A stretch of DNA of 64,000 nucleotides from Desulfosporosinus youngiae DSM 17734. GTDB lineage: Bacteria > Bacillota > Desulfitobacteriia > Desulfitobacteriales > Desulfitobacteriaceae. Positions 34,743 to 43,197 of the stretch are shown piece after piece (position 1 is the stretch's first letter; the number at the start of each line of letters is the position of its first letter). The notes beneath the pieces were generated by a model. It was not told the DNA's origin. It worked only from the letters and a program-made list of their open reading frames with translations, and made no database searches. A program made the translations under genes and the position numbers. Location of the stretch: contig NZ_CM001441.1 of NCBI RefSeq assembly GCF_000244895.1, positions 4,988,198 through 5,052,197 of the forward strand, read 5' to 3'.

Positions 34743-36200
34743 CTACGCTTTAACTCCAAGCTTTTCCCTGGCTTTGCGGAGAACTTCAGCAATTTGCTCC
34801 TTTACATCTTCAGAGACGGACTTGGGCTGGTGGGTATCCAAGATAAGTTTAATGCGGTCCCGGGCACGTTCCACCATTGTTTTGCTGCCGTTCACTGTCC
34901 AGTTTTCATAATTGTTGAAATCCGAAAGATCGGACATCCAATTTCCTCTAAAATGCTTAACGGTATGCTCATCCCCGAGGAAATTTCCTCCCGGGCCAAC
35001 CCGTTTGATCGCCTCTACGCCCAGGGATTCCTTATCCGTATCAATCCCCTTTAAAAGCCGCCGGGTCCGTCCGATAACTTCGTTGGAAATAACCAGCAGC
35101 TCTAAGGAGCCTGTTATGCCAAATTCCATATAGAAAACATCATGCATAATATTACACCCTTGGAGCGCTCCCATTAACGTAAACATCGTCGACTCCACAA
35201 TCGCCTGCTCATCGCAAACCTTAGAATTGCTGCAGCCGGCATAGCCCCAAGAGGGCAGCTGGTAGTAGTGGGCCAGATCAACGGCTCCGCCTTGAAAGAG
35301 CACCGCCTCGGGAGTTCCATAAACCGCCTGCATCGAGCGCATATCCAGCGGGGAATTTCCATAACCGTAAATAAACGGCGCCCCTGGAGCTTTCAACTGG
35401 TGAATAATTAAGCCGCTCAACGCTTCCGCATTGGCCTGAACCAAAGCCCCTGCCACAGTTGTAGGAACAGATGCGCCCGCTACACCACCACACGCGAAAT
35501 TCGCCGGAACTCCATTTTCTGCAGCGATCAACAATTTATCAACGGACTCCTTCGGATGTTGAAGCGGCGAAGTCGGCTCAGTATAGATCATAAACAAAGG
35601 CTTCTGACGCAGACGTTCTTTTCCGCCGACCGCACACGCAGCCATCTCAATAATATCCCGCAGGGTATCCCCATCTTCAGCAATAACCACCTGAGGTTTC
35701 TCTGTGTTTTGAACCATAATTGCATATTGTTCCCGATTAATCATAAGCGGGTCCACATCAGACAATAAACCCATGGACATGACAAAATCAATATTTGGTA
35801 ATTTATCGCAAATTCTGATGGCATTAGCCACATCCTCTTGACGCCAACTCCGCCGTTCCAAGGTGAACGGATCGAGATAGTTGAGCGTATCCGACCCTGT
35901 ACCAAAGTAAACATTTGTCCCCTCTAAATGCAGTGCTGCTTCCCCATTGCGGTCATATAGAGTTACACGAGAAGGGGCCGATTGCAGTGCTTGCTTCACC
36001 AGAAAGCTCGGAAAATAAACACGGTTACCATTTTCGACCTGCGCTCCCGCCTGTCGAAGTAGTTCAACTGCTTCTTCATGGTGAATTACCATACCTGTAT
36101 CTTCGAGAATTTGGCAACTGGCAAGATGAATCTCCTCTGCTTGCTTTTCCGAGAGTGTTCGAAAGAATAGGCCATTTCCATGTGAGCTTCCTAATCCCAT
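34743..36200 (-). CDS. MttB-family methyltransferase, non-pyrrolysine (quaternary amine type), paralogue 2
   Basis: 485 residues, related to trimethylamine:corrinoid methyltransferase but with no in-frame TAG, so it does not contain pyrrolysine. Non-Pyl members such as MtgB of Desulfitobacterium demethylate glycine betaine, and others use proline betaine, carnitine or butyrobetaine. Conserved segments are YFGTGSDTLNYLDP, GNSPLDMRSMQAVYGTPE and RVGPGGNFLGDEHTVKHF. The ATG at 36198-36200 has the SD AAAGGGGT. It follows paralogue 1 by 24 bp. The exact substrate is not evident, and the two paralogues differ enough to prefer different ones. Confidence 0.88.
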   Translation of the reverse strand: MGLGSSHGNGLFFRTLSEKQAEEIHLASCQILEDTGMVIHHEEAVELLRQAGAQVENGNRVYFPSFLVKQALQSAPSRVTLYDRNGEAALHLEGTNVYFGTGSDTLNYLDPFTLERRSWRQEDVANAIRICDKLPNIDFVMSMGLLSDVDPLMINREQYAIMVQNTEKPQVVIAEDGDTLRDIIEMAACAVGGKERLRQKPLFMIYTEPTSPLQHPKESVDKLLIAAENGVPANFACGGVAGASVPTTVAGALVQANAEALSGLIIHQLKAPGAPFIYGYGNSPLDMRSMQAVYGTPEAVLFQGGAVDLAHYYQLPSWGYAGCSNSKVCDEQAIVESTMFTLMGALQGCNIMHDVFYMEFGITGSLELLVISNEVIGRTRRLLKGIDTDKESLGVEAIKRVGPGGNFLGDEHTVKHFRGNWMSDLSDFNNYENWTVNGSKTMVERARDRIKLILDTHQPKSVSEDVKEQIAEVLRKAREKLGVKA

Positions 36201-36224
36201 TACATGTACCCCTTTCGTTGGTAT

Positions 36225-37694
36225 TTATCGAATTGCCGCTTTTGCTTTATCCGTCTCAGAGATGATATCATTTAATCCCTGACGGATTGTTGGGTCTAAT
36301 AGTTCAGGGGTATGAGCAGCGACGATCTCTTTAGCTAATTCCTCAGCATTGTCTTCCATCGATTTCGACCCCTGCTCTTCCCAGATCTCCCAGAAGGAGC
36401 GATTGAACTGTTTTGGCATCCAAACTTCTTCACGGAAATATTTAAACGTATGTTCATGGCTAACATAGTTTCCACCCGGTCCCACTTCATCGATCACATC
36501 GACAGCCATCGTCTCGTCATCAATCCGCGTACCTCTTCCCATATAACGTGCATTATCCATGAAATCATTACACATTGTAAGGAAAGCCAACGAACCGGTT
36601 TTTCCGCCTTCCAGATATCCCACATCATGAACCAGATTAGCACCCATTAATTGAGCCATTAAAATACCATTTCCGGCTTCCATGCCAGCTTGAGCATCCG
36701 GCACCGGAGAATTGACACACCCAGCTTCCGTGAAGTTAGGAATCCCATAAAACTGGGATAATTGAGTCATGATGGCATAGTTCATCATTGTCTCCGGAGA
36801 GCCATACAAGGTCGCCGTGGTTCTCATATCCATAGGAGTCGCTCCGCCGCCAATAATAATTGGAGCCCCCTTTTGTTTTAATTGAGCCATGACAACTCCT
36901 GCCAATGCTTCAGCATTCATCAACACAATGGTTCCTGCTTTGGTAACCGGTGTAGTTGCCCCCGACAAAATCCCCGGAGTATAAACCACCGGAACACCAT
37001 ATTCAAAGCAAGCAAACATTTTGCCCACTCCATCATTGGTGTGCACCAAAGGAGAGATCGGCTCGGAATAAAGCATCAGGAACGGATTCTTTCTCAGTTC
37101 TTCCTTCCCACCAGCAACTAAAGCAGCCATTTCTAATTGCGCCCGCATGTTGATTTCATCATGGGCAGTAACAATGATTGGTTTTATAGTATTAGAAACC
37201 ATCGCCTCTAATTGATGAAGGTCACTCACTCTAGGACTCGTATCTGAGGCAATCGCATAACTCATGACAAAATCATAATTCGGCAAATAATCCATCACCC
37301 GGCAAGCAAGCTCCACATCCTTCTTCGTCGAGCGTCGCCGCTTACCCGTCTCCAAGTCAATTGTATAGGGCAGATCTGAGCCTGTCCCAAAATATGTCCG
37401 ATTCTTTTCCAACGGCATAACCCGTTGACCCTTCCGATTAGCGACCACAATTTTGCGAGGTGCTAACCGCAGGCATTCCTCTACCAGCCAGCTCGGAATT
37501 CGAACACGGTTCTCATTAACTATACATCCGGCATCCTTCAGCAACTGTAATGCTTCGGGGTGATCGACCTTAACTCCGGTTCGTTCCAGAACCTCCAAAG
37601 TTGCGAAATGAATTTGCTCGATTTGCCCCTCACTCACCCAGCGTAATAATGGCGTTGTTTGTTCTATACTATTGGAACGAATCTTTCTCATCAA
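36225..37694 (-). CDS. MttB-family methyltransferase, non-pyrrolysine (quaternary amine type), paralogue 1
   Basis: 489 residues and the first gene of a sigma-54-type transcription unit. Its segments match paralogue 2: YFGTGSDLPYTIDLETGKR, GGATPMDMRTTATLYGSPE and EVGPGGNYVSHEHTFKYF. The reading frame is open throughout, with no amber codon, so it belongs to the pyrrolysine-free branch that methylates the corrinoid protein from a quaternary amine. Its partner is presumably the corrinoid protein at 33999. A 5' leader of about 210 nt separates it from the promoter at 37920. Confidence 0.88.
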   Translation of the reverse strand: MMRKIRSNSIEQTTPLLRWVSEGQIEQIHFATLEVLERTGVKVDHPEALQLLKDAGCIVNENRVRIPSWLVEECLRLAPRKIVVANRKGQRVMPLEKNRTYFGTGSDLPYTIDLETGKRRRSTKKDVELACRVMDYLPNYDFVMSYAIASDTSPRVSDLHQLEAMVSNTIKPIIVTAHDEINMRAQLEMAALVAGGKEELRKNPFLMLYSEPISPLVHTNDGVGKMFACFEYGVPVVYTPGILSGATTPVTKAGTIVLMNAEALAGVVMAQLKQKGAPIIIGGGATPMDMRTTATLYGSPETMMNYAIMTQLSQFYGIPNFTEAGCVNSPVPDAQAGMEAGNGILMAQLMGANLVHDVGYLEGGKTGSLAFLTMCNDFMDNARYMGRGTRIDDETMAVDVIDEVGPGGNYVSHEHTFKYFREEVWMPKQFNRSFWEIWEEQGSKSMEDNAEELAKEIVAAHTPELLDPTIRQGLNDIISETDKAKAAIR

Positions 37695-37919
37695 TCCTTA
37701 CCCGGTTAATAAAACTTGGAAAACCTAACCTTATCCTTTCCTAATTCTTGCTGTTTGATTTTCTCTCCAAGTTTTGAACGTTTTGTCACCTTGGTCTACC
37801 TAAAACTACCTTAAATACCCGGGAAGCTTTGCATTTGCTGAAAGTTAGAAAACTCTTACTTAGCTTATAGATAATAACTAAGTGGGTATTTAATATTTCT
37901 TTCACTACAGTTATTTAGT

Positions 37920-37935
37920 AGCAAATTCTATGCCA
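37920..37935 (-). promoter_or_regulatory. Sigma-54 promoter upstream of the mttB-corrinoid-hut genes
   Basis: The minus strand reads TGGCATAGAATTTGCT, matching TGGCAY-N5-TTGCW at both the -24 and -12 elements. It is 226 bp upstream of mttB paralogue 1 and downstream of a 13-bp dyad at 38147-38179. The remainder of the 496-bp gap (37695-38190) holds a weak 69-codon frame that I reject and a small dyad near 37855-37885. Confidence 0.8.
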
Positions 37936-38146
37936 ATTCTTTAAACCAGAAGAAATCTTCTTTTTAAGTATGTGTTTCAAGTCCATATTAGCGCGTTTAA
38001 GCCCATTGTATAGCTTGTAAAGATGTCCCGGGGCTGTATAAATACAGGGGTTTGCCTGCTTATAAAAACGGAATATATCGAATCCGCATAAACTTTTTGC
38101 ATCTATAGTTTCTATATAAGCCAACTATTTATGACTTTATATGAGC

Positions 38147-38179
38147 GCATAATTTATTAGCACTGCCTAATAAATTTGC
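38147..38179. promoter_or_regulatory. Probable activator-binding dyad (UAS) for the mttB promoter
   Basis: Arms GCATAATTTATTAG (38147-38160) and CTAATAAATTTGC (38167-38179) form a near-perfect palindrome around CACTGC, about 210 bp upstream of the sigma-54 promoter at 37920. Very similar half-sites, GCATAATTTATTTGC and GCAAATTATTATGGC, occur at 43115 and 43179 by the other sigma-54 promoter. Confidence 0.6.
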
Positions 38180-38190
38180 TGATTTACGTT

Positions 38191-39195
38191 TCATTTTTTG
38201 TTATGATTTAAACCATTATCGAGAGGAACCATGGAAATTGCCTTACTGCCACAGGCTTCAACACAAATCCCGCATCCCCAACATTTGCTTGGGTCAAACT
38301 CGACGTTTCTCCGAGTCTTGCCCTTCACCACCCTTTCCGTTTCTCCCCAATAGAAAGCCCCAAAATTGCAGCGCTTAGTACAGGCTCCACAATGGGAACA
38401 CTTGGTTTCATCATAATGAGCCTCGAATTGACTAATAGGAAATATACCCTTCGTCCCCTTTTCCTGGGCCAGACGTGTTGGATAACAGCAGCAGGAACAA
38501 CAATTACACATAAAAGCCGGCCCATTTGTCCGCCAGTCACTGTTCAATTGATGCATCAGGCCTTTCTTATGAGCTGTCATCACAAGCTCTTTGGCCTCTT
38601 CCCTCGTAAGTGAACGACCAAACGTACGATCCTTTATTGCATCGTCAAAACTCAGACAAGTTTCCACCGGCTTAGCGCACTGCTCTGCTAACTTGCGGCA
38701 ATTACAAGGAACTAAACGGATCTCACTCACACGCTCCAATACGTCGTCAAGATCTTCAATCAGCATAAACTCCTCTGGTGCTCTATCCACAGCTTCCCCA
38801 TTCAGCAGTGAATTAAGATACGGCTCCATCCGTTCGGCATAAACCTGATAGCACCACTGATCTAAAGCCTGTTTTAACTCTTTATCCATTAGGGGATAGT
38901 TTTCATCAAACTTACACATATAATCCAAGAGATCATAGAAATCCCCTGCAAAATAAACAAGCTCCCCATTAAGCTCTTCCTTGTGAACAATATGCTTATT
39001 ATAACAGCTTTGCAAAAAAACCTGTGTCTCTTCTAAAGAAAAACCTAGCCTTACTGCAATTTCAGGGGCAGTACACTTTTGACCATCAAGCCGGTCCACC
39101 AGGTCCATCTCATATTCCGAAATAAAACGAGAAAGATAAGGAATTGCAAATTCAGGTACACCAAACGAAGAAATTGAGTTATCAATTGTAGTCAT
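38191..39195 (-). CDS. Cysteine-rich 4Fe-4S ferredoxin-like protein of the methyltransferase cluster
   Basis: About 334 residues. An N-terminal winged-helix-like region (about 30-90, DRLDGQKCTAPEIAVRLG) is followed by a helical stretch, a PCNCRKLAEQC motif near 165, an unusual CNCCSCCC cluster near 232 and two ferredoxin-type motifs, CSHCGACTKRC and CWGCGICVEAC, near the C-terminus. I infer a redox partner, perhaps for reactivating oxidised corrinoid; it is not a RamA homologue. I prefer the ATG at 39193-39195, which has AAAGGCAGG upstream. It lies between the ABC importer genes and the mttB genes. Confidence 0.8.
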   Translation of the reverse strand: MTTIDNSISSFGVPEFAIPYLSRFISEYEMDLVDRLDGQKCTAPEIAVRLGFSLEETQVFLQSCYNKHIVHKEELNGELVYFAGDFYDLLDYMCKFDENYPLMDKELKQALDQWCYQVYAERMEPYLNSLLNGEAVDRAPEEFMLIEDLDDVLERVSEIRLVPCNCRKLAEQCAKPVETCLSFDDAIKDRTFGRSLTREEAKELVMTAHKKGLMHQLNSDWRTNGPAFMCNCCSCCCYPTRLAQEKGTKGIFPISQFEAHYDETKCSHCGACTKRCNFGAFYWGETERVVKGKTRRNVEFDPSKCWGCGICVEACGSKAISMVPLDNGLNHNKK

Positions 39196-39233
39196 TTTTA
39201 CTATCCTGCCTTTCATGATGCAAAACATCGTAA

Positions 39234-39276
39234 AGCCACTTTACACCTATTGTGAAGCATTAGGTATAAAGTGGCT
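39234..39276. terminator. Hairpin between the ABC importer operon and the 4Fe-4S gene
   Basis: Arms AGCCACTTTACACCTA (39234-39249) and TAGGTATAAAGTGGCT (39261-39276) pair over 16 bp with one mismatch. It follows the binding-protein gene and precedes the 4Fe-4S gene by 39 bp. The T-tract is short, so it may be a partial terminator. A smaller CGGCG/CGCCG stem is at 39321-39333. Confidence 0.6.
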
Positions 39277-39357
39277 GATTACTTGAATGAGCGGCTTAAT
39301 CACGGAAACATTCCAACCCTCGGCGGAACGCCGAAGTTGAGGTGCGTCAGACCTTAC

Positions 39358-40302
39358 TTATTTTAACAATTGCTTACTTTTTAAGAAGGTTGTTGAAACT
39401 TCTTCGATAGACTTCTTCTCAACATCGACTTGCATGTTTAATTCAGTAATAGTCTTTGTATCCAACACAGAACTCAATTTCTTAAGATCCTCTGCCAGGG
39501 TAGGATAGGCATCCACAATTTCCTGACGTACGACAGGAGCTGCGTTATAGACCGGGAAGGCTTTCTTATCATCTTCCAGCATTACCAGCTTATCTGTAAC
39601 AATCCTGGGTTCTGTCGTGAAGGCTAATGCCAGATCCCCTTTTTTATTGGCAAGCGTCTCGTAGTTTAGACCCATAGCTACATTAACATAATCGTTTTTA
39701 GGCATTTTGAAATCATAGACTTTCTCGAAAGCCGGCAGCCCATCTGCTCGTCCTTCCCATTCAGGGAAACCGACAAATTTAAGGCCTTCCCCCTTCTTCA
39801 CCAGAGCAACATAGTCAGACGTGGTCTTCAAGTTATACTTTTCGGCAATATCTGATCGAACCACAATTCCGTAAGTATCATTAAGTGGGGCATAATCCAG
39901 CCACGCAATTCCGTTCTTGGCATCCCAATCTTTAATGAGTTTGTAGCTTTCATCAGCATCAAATACAGGTTCATGTTCCATTAAATTCAAGACACCCGTA
40001 CCAGTGTATTCCCAATAGAGATCAATTTGCCCGGAGGTCAGAGCAGGTCTGATAACGGCCAATTCACCGAGACCCATCTTGTTTTCAACGGGATAGCCTA
40101 GTTCTTCCATGTATTGGAGGGTCATCGTTCCTAAAAGTGCCGCTTCGGTGAAGGTTTTGGAGGAAATCTTAATGGCAGGTCCTTCCTTTGCCTTATCTGG
40201 AGCAGATCCGGCAGCAGGCTCCTTGGAACCGCAGCCAAAGACCCCGCCCAAAGCTAATGTCAGGGACAAGACTGCAACGAGAAATAATGATCGTTTTTTC
40301 AT
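39358..40302 (-). CDS. Glycine betaine/quaternary amine-binding lipoprotein (OpuCC-type)
   Basis: About 314 residues. A signal peptide with the lipobox GGVFGCGS is followed by an OpuAC-type binding domain (IKISSKTFTEAALLGTM, LYWEYTGTGVLNLMEHEP, WLDYAPLNDTYGIVVRSD). Family members carry choline, betaine or carnitine to the OpuC permease; aromatic residues (W, Y) that form the ammonium-binding cage are present. I prefer the ATG at 40300-40302 behind AGGAAGGGG; the longer frame to 40410 gives an odd N-terminus. It is the last gene of a four-gene importer operon. Confidence 0.92.
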   Translation of the reverse strand: MKKRSLFLVAVLSLTLALGGVFGCGSKEPAAGSAPDKAKEGPAIKISSKTFTEAALLGTMTLQYMEELGYPVENKMGLGELAVIRPALTSGQIDLYWEYTGTGVLNLMEHEPVFDADESYKLIKDWDAKNGIAWLDYAPLNDTYGIVVRSDIAEKYNLKTTSDYVALVKKGEGLKFVGFPEWEGRADGLPAFEKVYDFKMPKNDYVNVAMGLNYETLANKKGDLALAFTTEPRIVTDKLVMLEDDKKAFPVYNAAPVVRQEIVDAYPTLAEDLKKLSSVLDTKTITELNMQVDVEKKSIEEVSTTFLKSKQLLK

Positions 40303-40479
40303 GTACATACCCCTTCCTTTTATTGAACTGTTCCAATTATACATCTTTTCACAATATTTTCGAAGCACTTTTTCCACAATTTTCTGGACATCCCTCCTTC
40401 CAAGCTCCATGTCAAAACGTCACCCTTGGCCCCTACAGCCTCCTCGATACATCTTGCCGACCGAAATCCCGTCTCTCTC

Positions 40480-41124
40480 CTACTCGACCTTCATCCCCGG
40501 CGGAGTAATCCGATACTCCAGATAGTTAATCATCCGATCTAAAAAGATTGCCATCAGCGCCCCCAGCCCCGCGCCAACCAGCAAGTATTCAGGCCGGAAA
40601 AGAGCTAAACCGCCCATAATAAGATTGCCCAAACCTCCTGCCCCGATTAAAGAAGCCAATGTACCCATACTCACAACGTAAACTGTCGCCGTCCGGATAC
40701 CGCTCAGAATAATCGGGATAGCTAAGGGAATTTCTACTTCGAAAAGTATTTTTCGCTGGGACATTCCCATACCGCTCGCCGCTTCCTTAACATCTGAACT
40801 AACTCCCAATAAACCGGCAATCGTATTTCTGACGATGGGCAACAGGCTTTGGAATAGAAGAGCAACTATGGCAGGTTTCATTCCCAAACCAAGAATCGGT
40901 AAAGCCAGAGCAATAACAGCAATCCCGGGCACAGCTTGTAAAAGATTCAGGATGTTAAGGGTGACAAGACCAAACTTTCTAAATTTCGGACGGCTTAGAA
41001 ACACCCCGAGCGGTATAGAAATCAGGATTGCAATCCCTATGGTGATCACAACGATCATGGAATGCTCCAATAAAGCCTCCGGTGCTTTCTCGAATAGAGC
41101 AAACCTGAAATTCTCCCACCTCAT
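40480..41124 (-). CDS. Quaternary amine ABC importer permease (OpuCD-type)
   Basis: 214 residues with about five or six membrane segments and the binding-protein-dependent permease motif EAASGMGMSQRKILFEVEIPLAIP, which contacts the ATPase. It is the second permease of the importer. The ATG immediately follows the ATPase stop (TAG-ATG adjacency), indicating translational coupling. Confidence 0.92.
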   Translation of the reverse strand: MRWENFRFALFEKAPEALLEHSMIVVITIGIAILISIPLGVFLSRPKFRKFGLVTLNILNLLQAVPGIAVIALALPILGLGMKPAIVALLFQSLLPIVRNTIAGLLGVSSDVKEAASGMGMSQRKILFEVEIPLAIPIILSGIRTATVYVVSMGTLASLIGAGGLGNLIMGGLALFRPEYLLVGAGLGALMAIFLDRMINYLEYRITPPGMKVE

Positions 41125-42240
41125 CTACACACCCTCTTTCCTATAAACATGCTTCCTGATCCCCTTGAAAGAGAGCATCCCGCAAAGTACCTCGCCCTTC
41201 AGAATTCCTAGATAATCAGCATCATATTCCAGTAATAAAGAAAGCGCATCAGGAAACGGAGTGGTTGTCTGAACAAAGGCTTTCTCCGTCTTAAGAACCC
41301 GTTTTCTTAACCCCTCCAAATCGTTTTCAAGCTTGTCAAGATCAGCAGAGGTAATGTGCCCGCAAGCCTTGCCGGCTTTATTAATAACAAAAGCCACCTC
41401 GGCTCCCGCATCCTTCATTTTCCGGGCAGCATTCTCCAGTTCCTCTTCCTTTACGGTACAACCAACCGGCTGCATTCCGTCTTCAGCCAAATAAAGGTTC
41501 AACTTTTTCACAACCCGGTCACGACCGATAAAATCTTCGACAAACTCATTGATTGGATTGGTCAAAATCTCTTCCGGAGTTCCGAATTGAACTAGCTTTC
41601 CAGCATTAAAAATAGCAATCCTGTCCCCCATTTTTATAGCTTCATTAATATCATGGGTAACAAAAACAATGGTCTTCTTAATCTCCTTCTGTAAACGGAG
41701 CAATTCATCCTGCAGATGCGTCCGGGCTATCGGGTCAACTGCGCCAAAGGGCTCATCCATCAACATTATCGGAGGATCAACGGCCATTGCCCTGGCGACC
41801 CCAACTCTCTGCATTTGCCCGCCGCTAAGCTGAGAGGGATACTTTCCCCTTGTCTTTTCCAGATCAAGCCCCATCATAACGATTAATTCGTCAACACGCT
41901 GCTTGATCTTCTCCTTTGGCCATTTATACAATCGGGGAACGATGGCTATATTCTCGGCAATGGTGCGGTGAGGCAGCAGGCCAATCTGTTGAATAACATA
42001 ACCGATCCCCATTCTCAATTGGTCCGGATCTGTGCGCGTCACATCCTCTCCATTAATCTTGACGACCCCGGATGAAGGTTCAATCATACGGTTGATCATG
42101 CGTAAAATAGTACTCTTCCCACAGCCTGAAGGTCCGACTAAGACACATATCTCCCCTTTCGGAATGGAAAGCGATAATTTGTCAACGGCTGGCATTGCTT
42201 GACCTGGGTATTGTTTTGTAATTTGCTCTAGTACGATCAT
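41125..42240 (-). CDS. Quaternary amine ABC importer ATPase with CBS domains (OpuCA-type)
   Basis: About 371 residues. The ABC domain has Walker A GPSGCGKST, signature LSGGQMQRVGVARA and Walker B LMDEPFGAVDP. A C-terminal region (about 250-370) contains two CBS-like segments, which in OpuA/OpuC sense ionic strength or c-di-AMP. I prefer the ATG at 42238-42240, which has AGAGGAGG upstream; the ATG at 42258 lies before that SD. It sits between the two permease genes in the operon. Confidence 0.93.
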   Translation of the reverse strand: MIVLEQITKQYPGQAMPAVDKLSLSIPKGEICVLVGPSGCGKSTILRMINRMIEPSSGVVKINGEDVTRTDPDQLRMGIGYVIQQIGLLPHRTIAENIAIVPRLYKWPKEKIKQRVDELIVMMGLDLEKTRGKYPSQLSGGQMQRVGVARAMAVDPPIMLMDEPFGAVDPIARTHLQDELLRLQKEIKKTIVFVTHDINEAIKMGDRIAIFNAGKLVQFGTPEEILTNPINEFVEDFIGRDRVVKKLNLYLAEDGMQPVGCTVKEEELENAARKMKDAGAEVAFVINKAGKACGHITSADLDKLENDLEGLRKRVLKTEKAFVQTTTPFPDALSLLLEYDADYLGILKGEVLCGMLSFKGIRKHVYRKEGV

Positions 42241-42300
42241 CAGAAACCTCCTCTGCAAACTCTTTCTGTCCTCAGTTAGGCCTTTTATGTAGATGAGGCG

Positions 42301-42957
42301 TTAGCGGCTAATTCTTAATCCTTTGGGAACAACTCTTTTCTCAATCAAGCCAAGAAACGTATCTAAGCCAATGGCGATCACCGAGATAATCAAAGCACCT
42401 GTGACCAACATAGGAGTATTAGAACGAACGAGGCCTTCCTGAATAAACCGCCCTAAATTACGCTCCCCGATGTAAGTGGCTATCGCCGCAATGCCGGTGG
42501 TCATTACCACCGTCACTCGAAAACCGGCAAAGATAACGGGCATACCTAAAGGTACAAGAATTTCAACAAGAATTCTCCTTGTGCTCATACCCATCCCTTT
42601 AGCCGCTTCAATTACATTGCGGTCGACATTTTTAACCCCGTCATAAACACTGCGAATTAAGGGCATCATCGCATAAAGCACCAACGCAAACAAAGCAGAT
42701 TTTCGGCCCAAGCCGAACATGGGAATAGTTACCAAAATAGCAAACATGGACAAACTTGGAATACAAAATATCGTGTTCGCCAGCGACAAGACCCTAGCCG
42801 CCCATTTATCACTTTTCGTCAATAATAACCCGACAGGTACCCAAATCACCAGAGAAATCCCCACTGCCAATAAGACCAGAGTAAAATGATTTTCTGAATA
42901 CTCCAGAATGGTCCTGGTGTTTCTTGTAAAAAAATTAATCATGTCCGACAATGTCAC
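42301..42957 (-). CDS. Quaternary amine ABC importer permease (OpuCB-type)
   Basis: 218 residues, about six membrane segments, with the coupling motif EAAKGMGMSTRRILVEILVPLGMP. It is the first gene of the importer operon, transcribed from the sigma-54 promoter at 43046. The start is a GTG at 42955-42957 behind GGTGGGGTGA. With the ATPase, second permease and binding lipoprotein it makes a complete type I importer. Confidence 0.92.
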   Translation of the reverse strand: MTLSDMINFFTRNTRTILEYSENHFTLVLLAVGISLVIWVPVGLLLTKSDKWAARVLSLANTIFCIPSLSMFAILVTIPMFGLGRKSALFALVLYAMMPLIRSVYDGVKNVDRNVIEAAKGMGMSTRRILVEILVPLGMPVIFAGFRVTVVMTTGIAAIATYIGERNLGRFIQEGLVRSNTPMLVTGALIISVIAIGLDTFLGLIEKRVVPKGLRISR

Positions 42958-43045
42958 TTCGCATCACCCCACCTTTCTTTCATCTATTCATGAATCACAC
43001 TTCAAATTAAAACATTTTAAAAAATACTGTAAATTTAATATATGT

Positions 43046-43061
43046 TGCAAAAATCATGCCT
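43046..43061 (-). promoter_or_regulatory. Sigma-54 promoter for the importer operon
   Basis: The minus strand reads AGGCATGATTTTTGCA: GGCAT at -24 and TTGCA at -12 with the right 5-bp gap, close to consensus apart from the leading A. It is 89 bp upstream of the first permease gene and 54 bp downstream of a GCATAATTTATTTGC half-site. Confidence 0.8.
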
Positions 43062-43114
43062 GCTTTCAGATAATTTGGCCATCTGGCTTTTTGTCCACAG
43101 CCTTGAATCCTTAT

Positions 43115-43193
43115 GCATAATTTATTTGCTATAGAAAAACACCCCAAGACTAGCCAGGAGTGTTTTTCTATAGCAAGCGCAAATTATTATGGC
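43115..43193. promoter_or_regulatory. Paired activator half-sites flanking a terminator-like hairpin
   Basis: GCATAATTTATTTGC (43115-43129) and the inverted GCAAATTATTATGGC (43179-43193) flank a perfect 15-bp stem (GCTATAGAAAAACAC / GTGTTTTTCTATAGC, 43128-43174). The stem can end the regulator gene just upstream, while the half-sites resemble the dyad at 38147 and are placed as a UAS for the promoter at 43046. Confidence 0.6.
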
Positions 43194-43197
43194 GCGC

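Noticed and set aside
34743-37694. Possible pyrrolysine (in-frame TAG) in the MttB homologues
   Set aside because: Both frames run open for 485 and 489 codons with standard ends, so neither uses an amber codon.
37915-38124. 69-codon minus-strand frame between the 4Fe-4S gene and mttB
   Set aside because: The only start is a TTG with no SD, composition is odd, and it overlaps the sigma-54 promoter at its 3' end. No family recognised.
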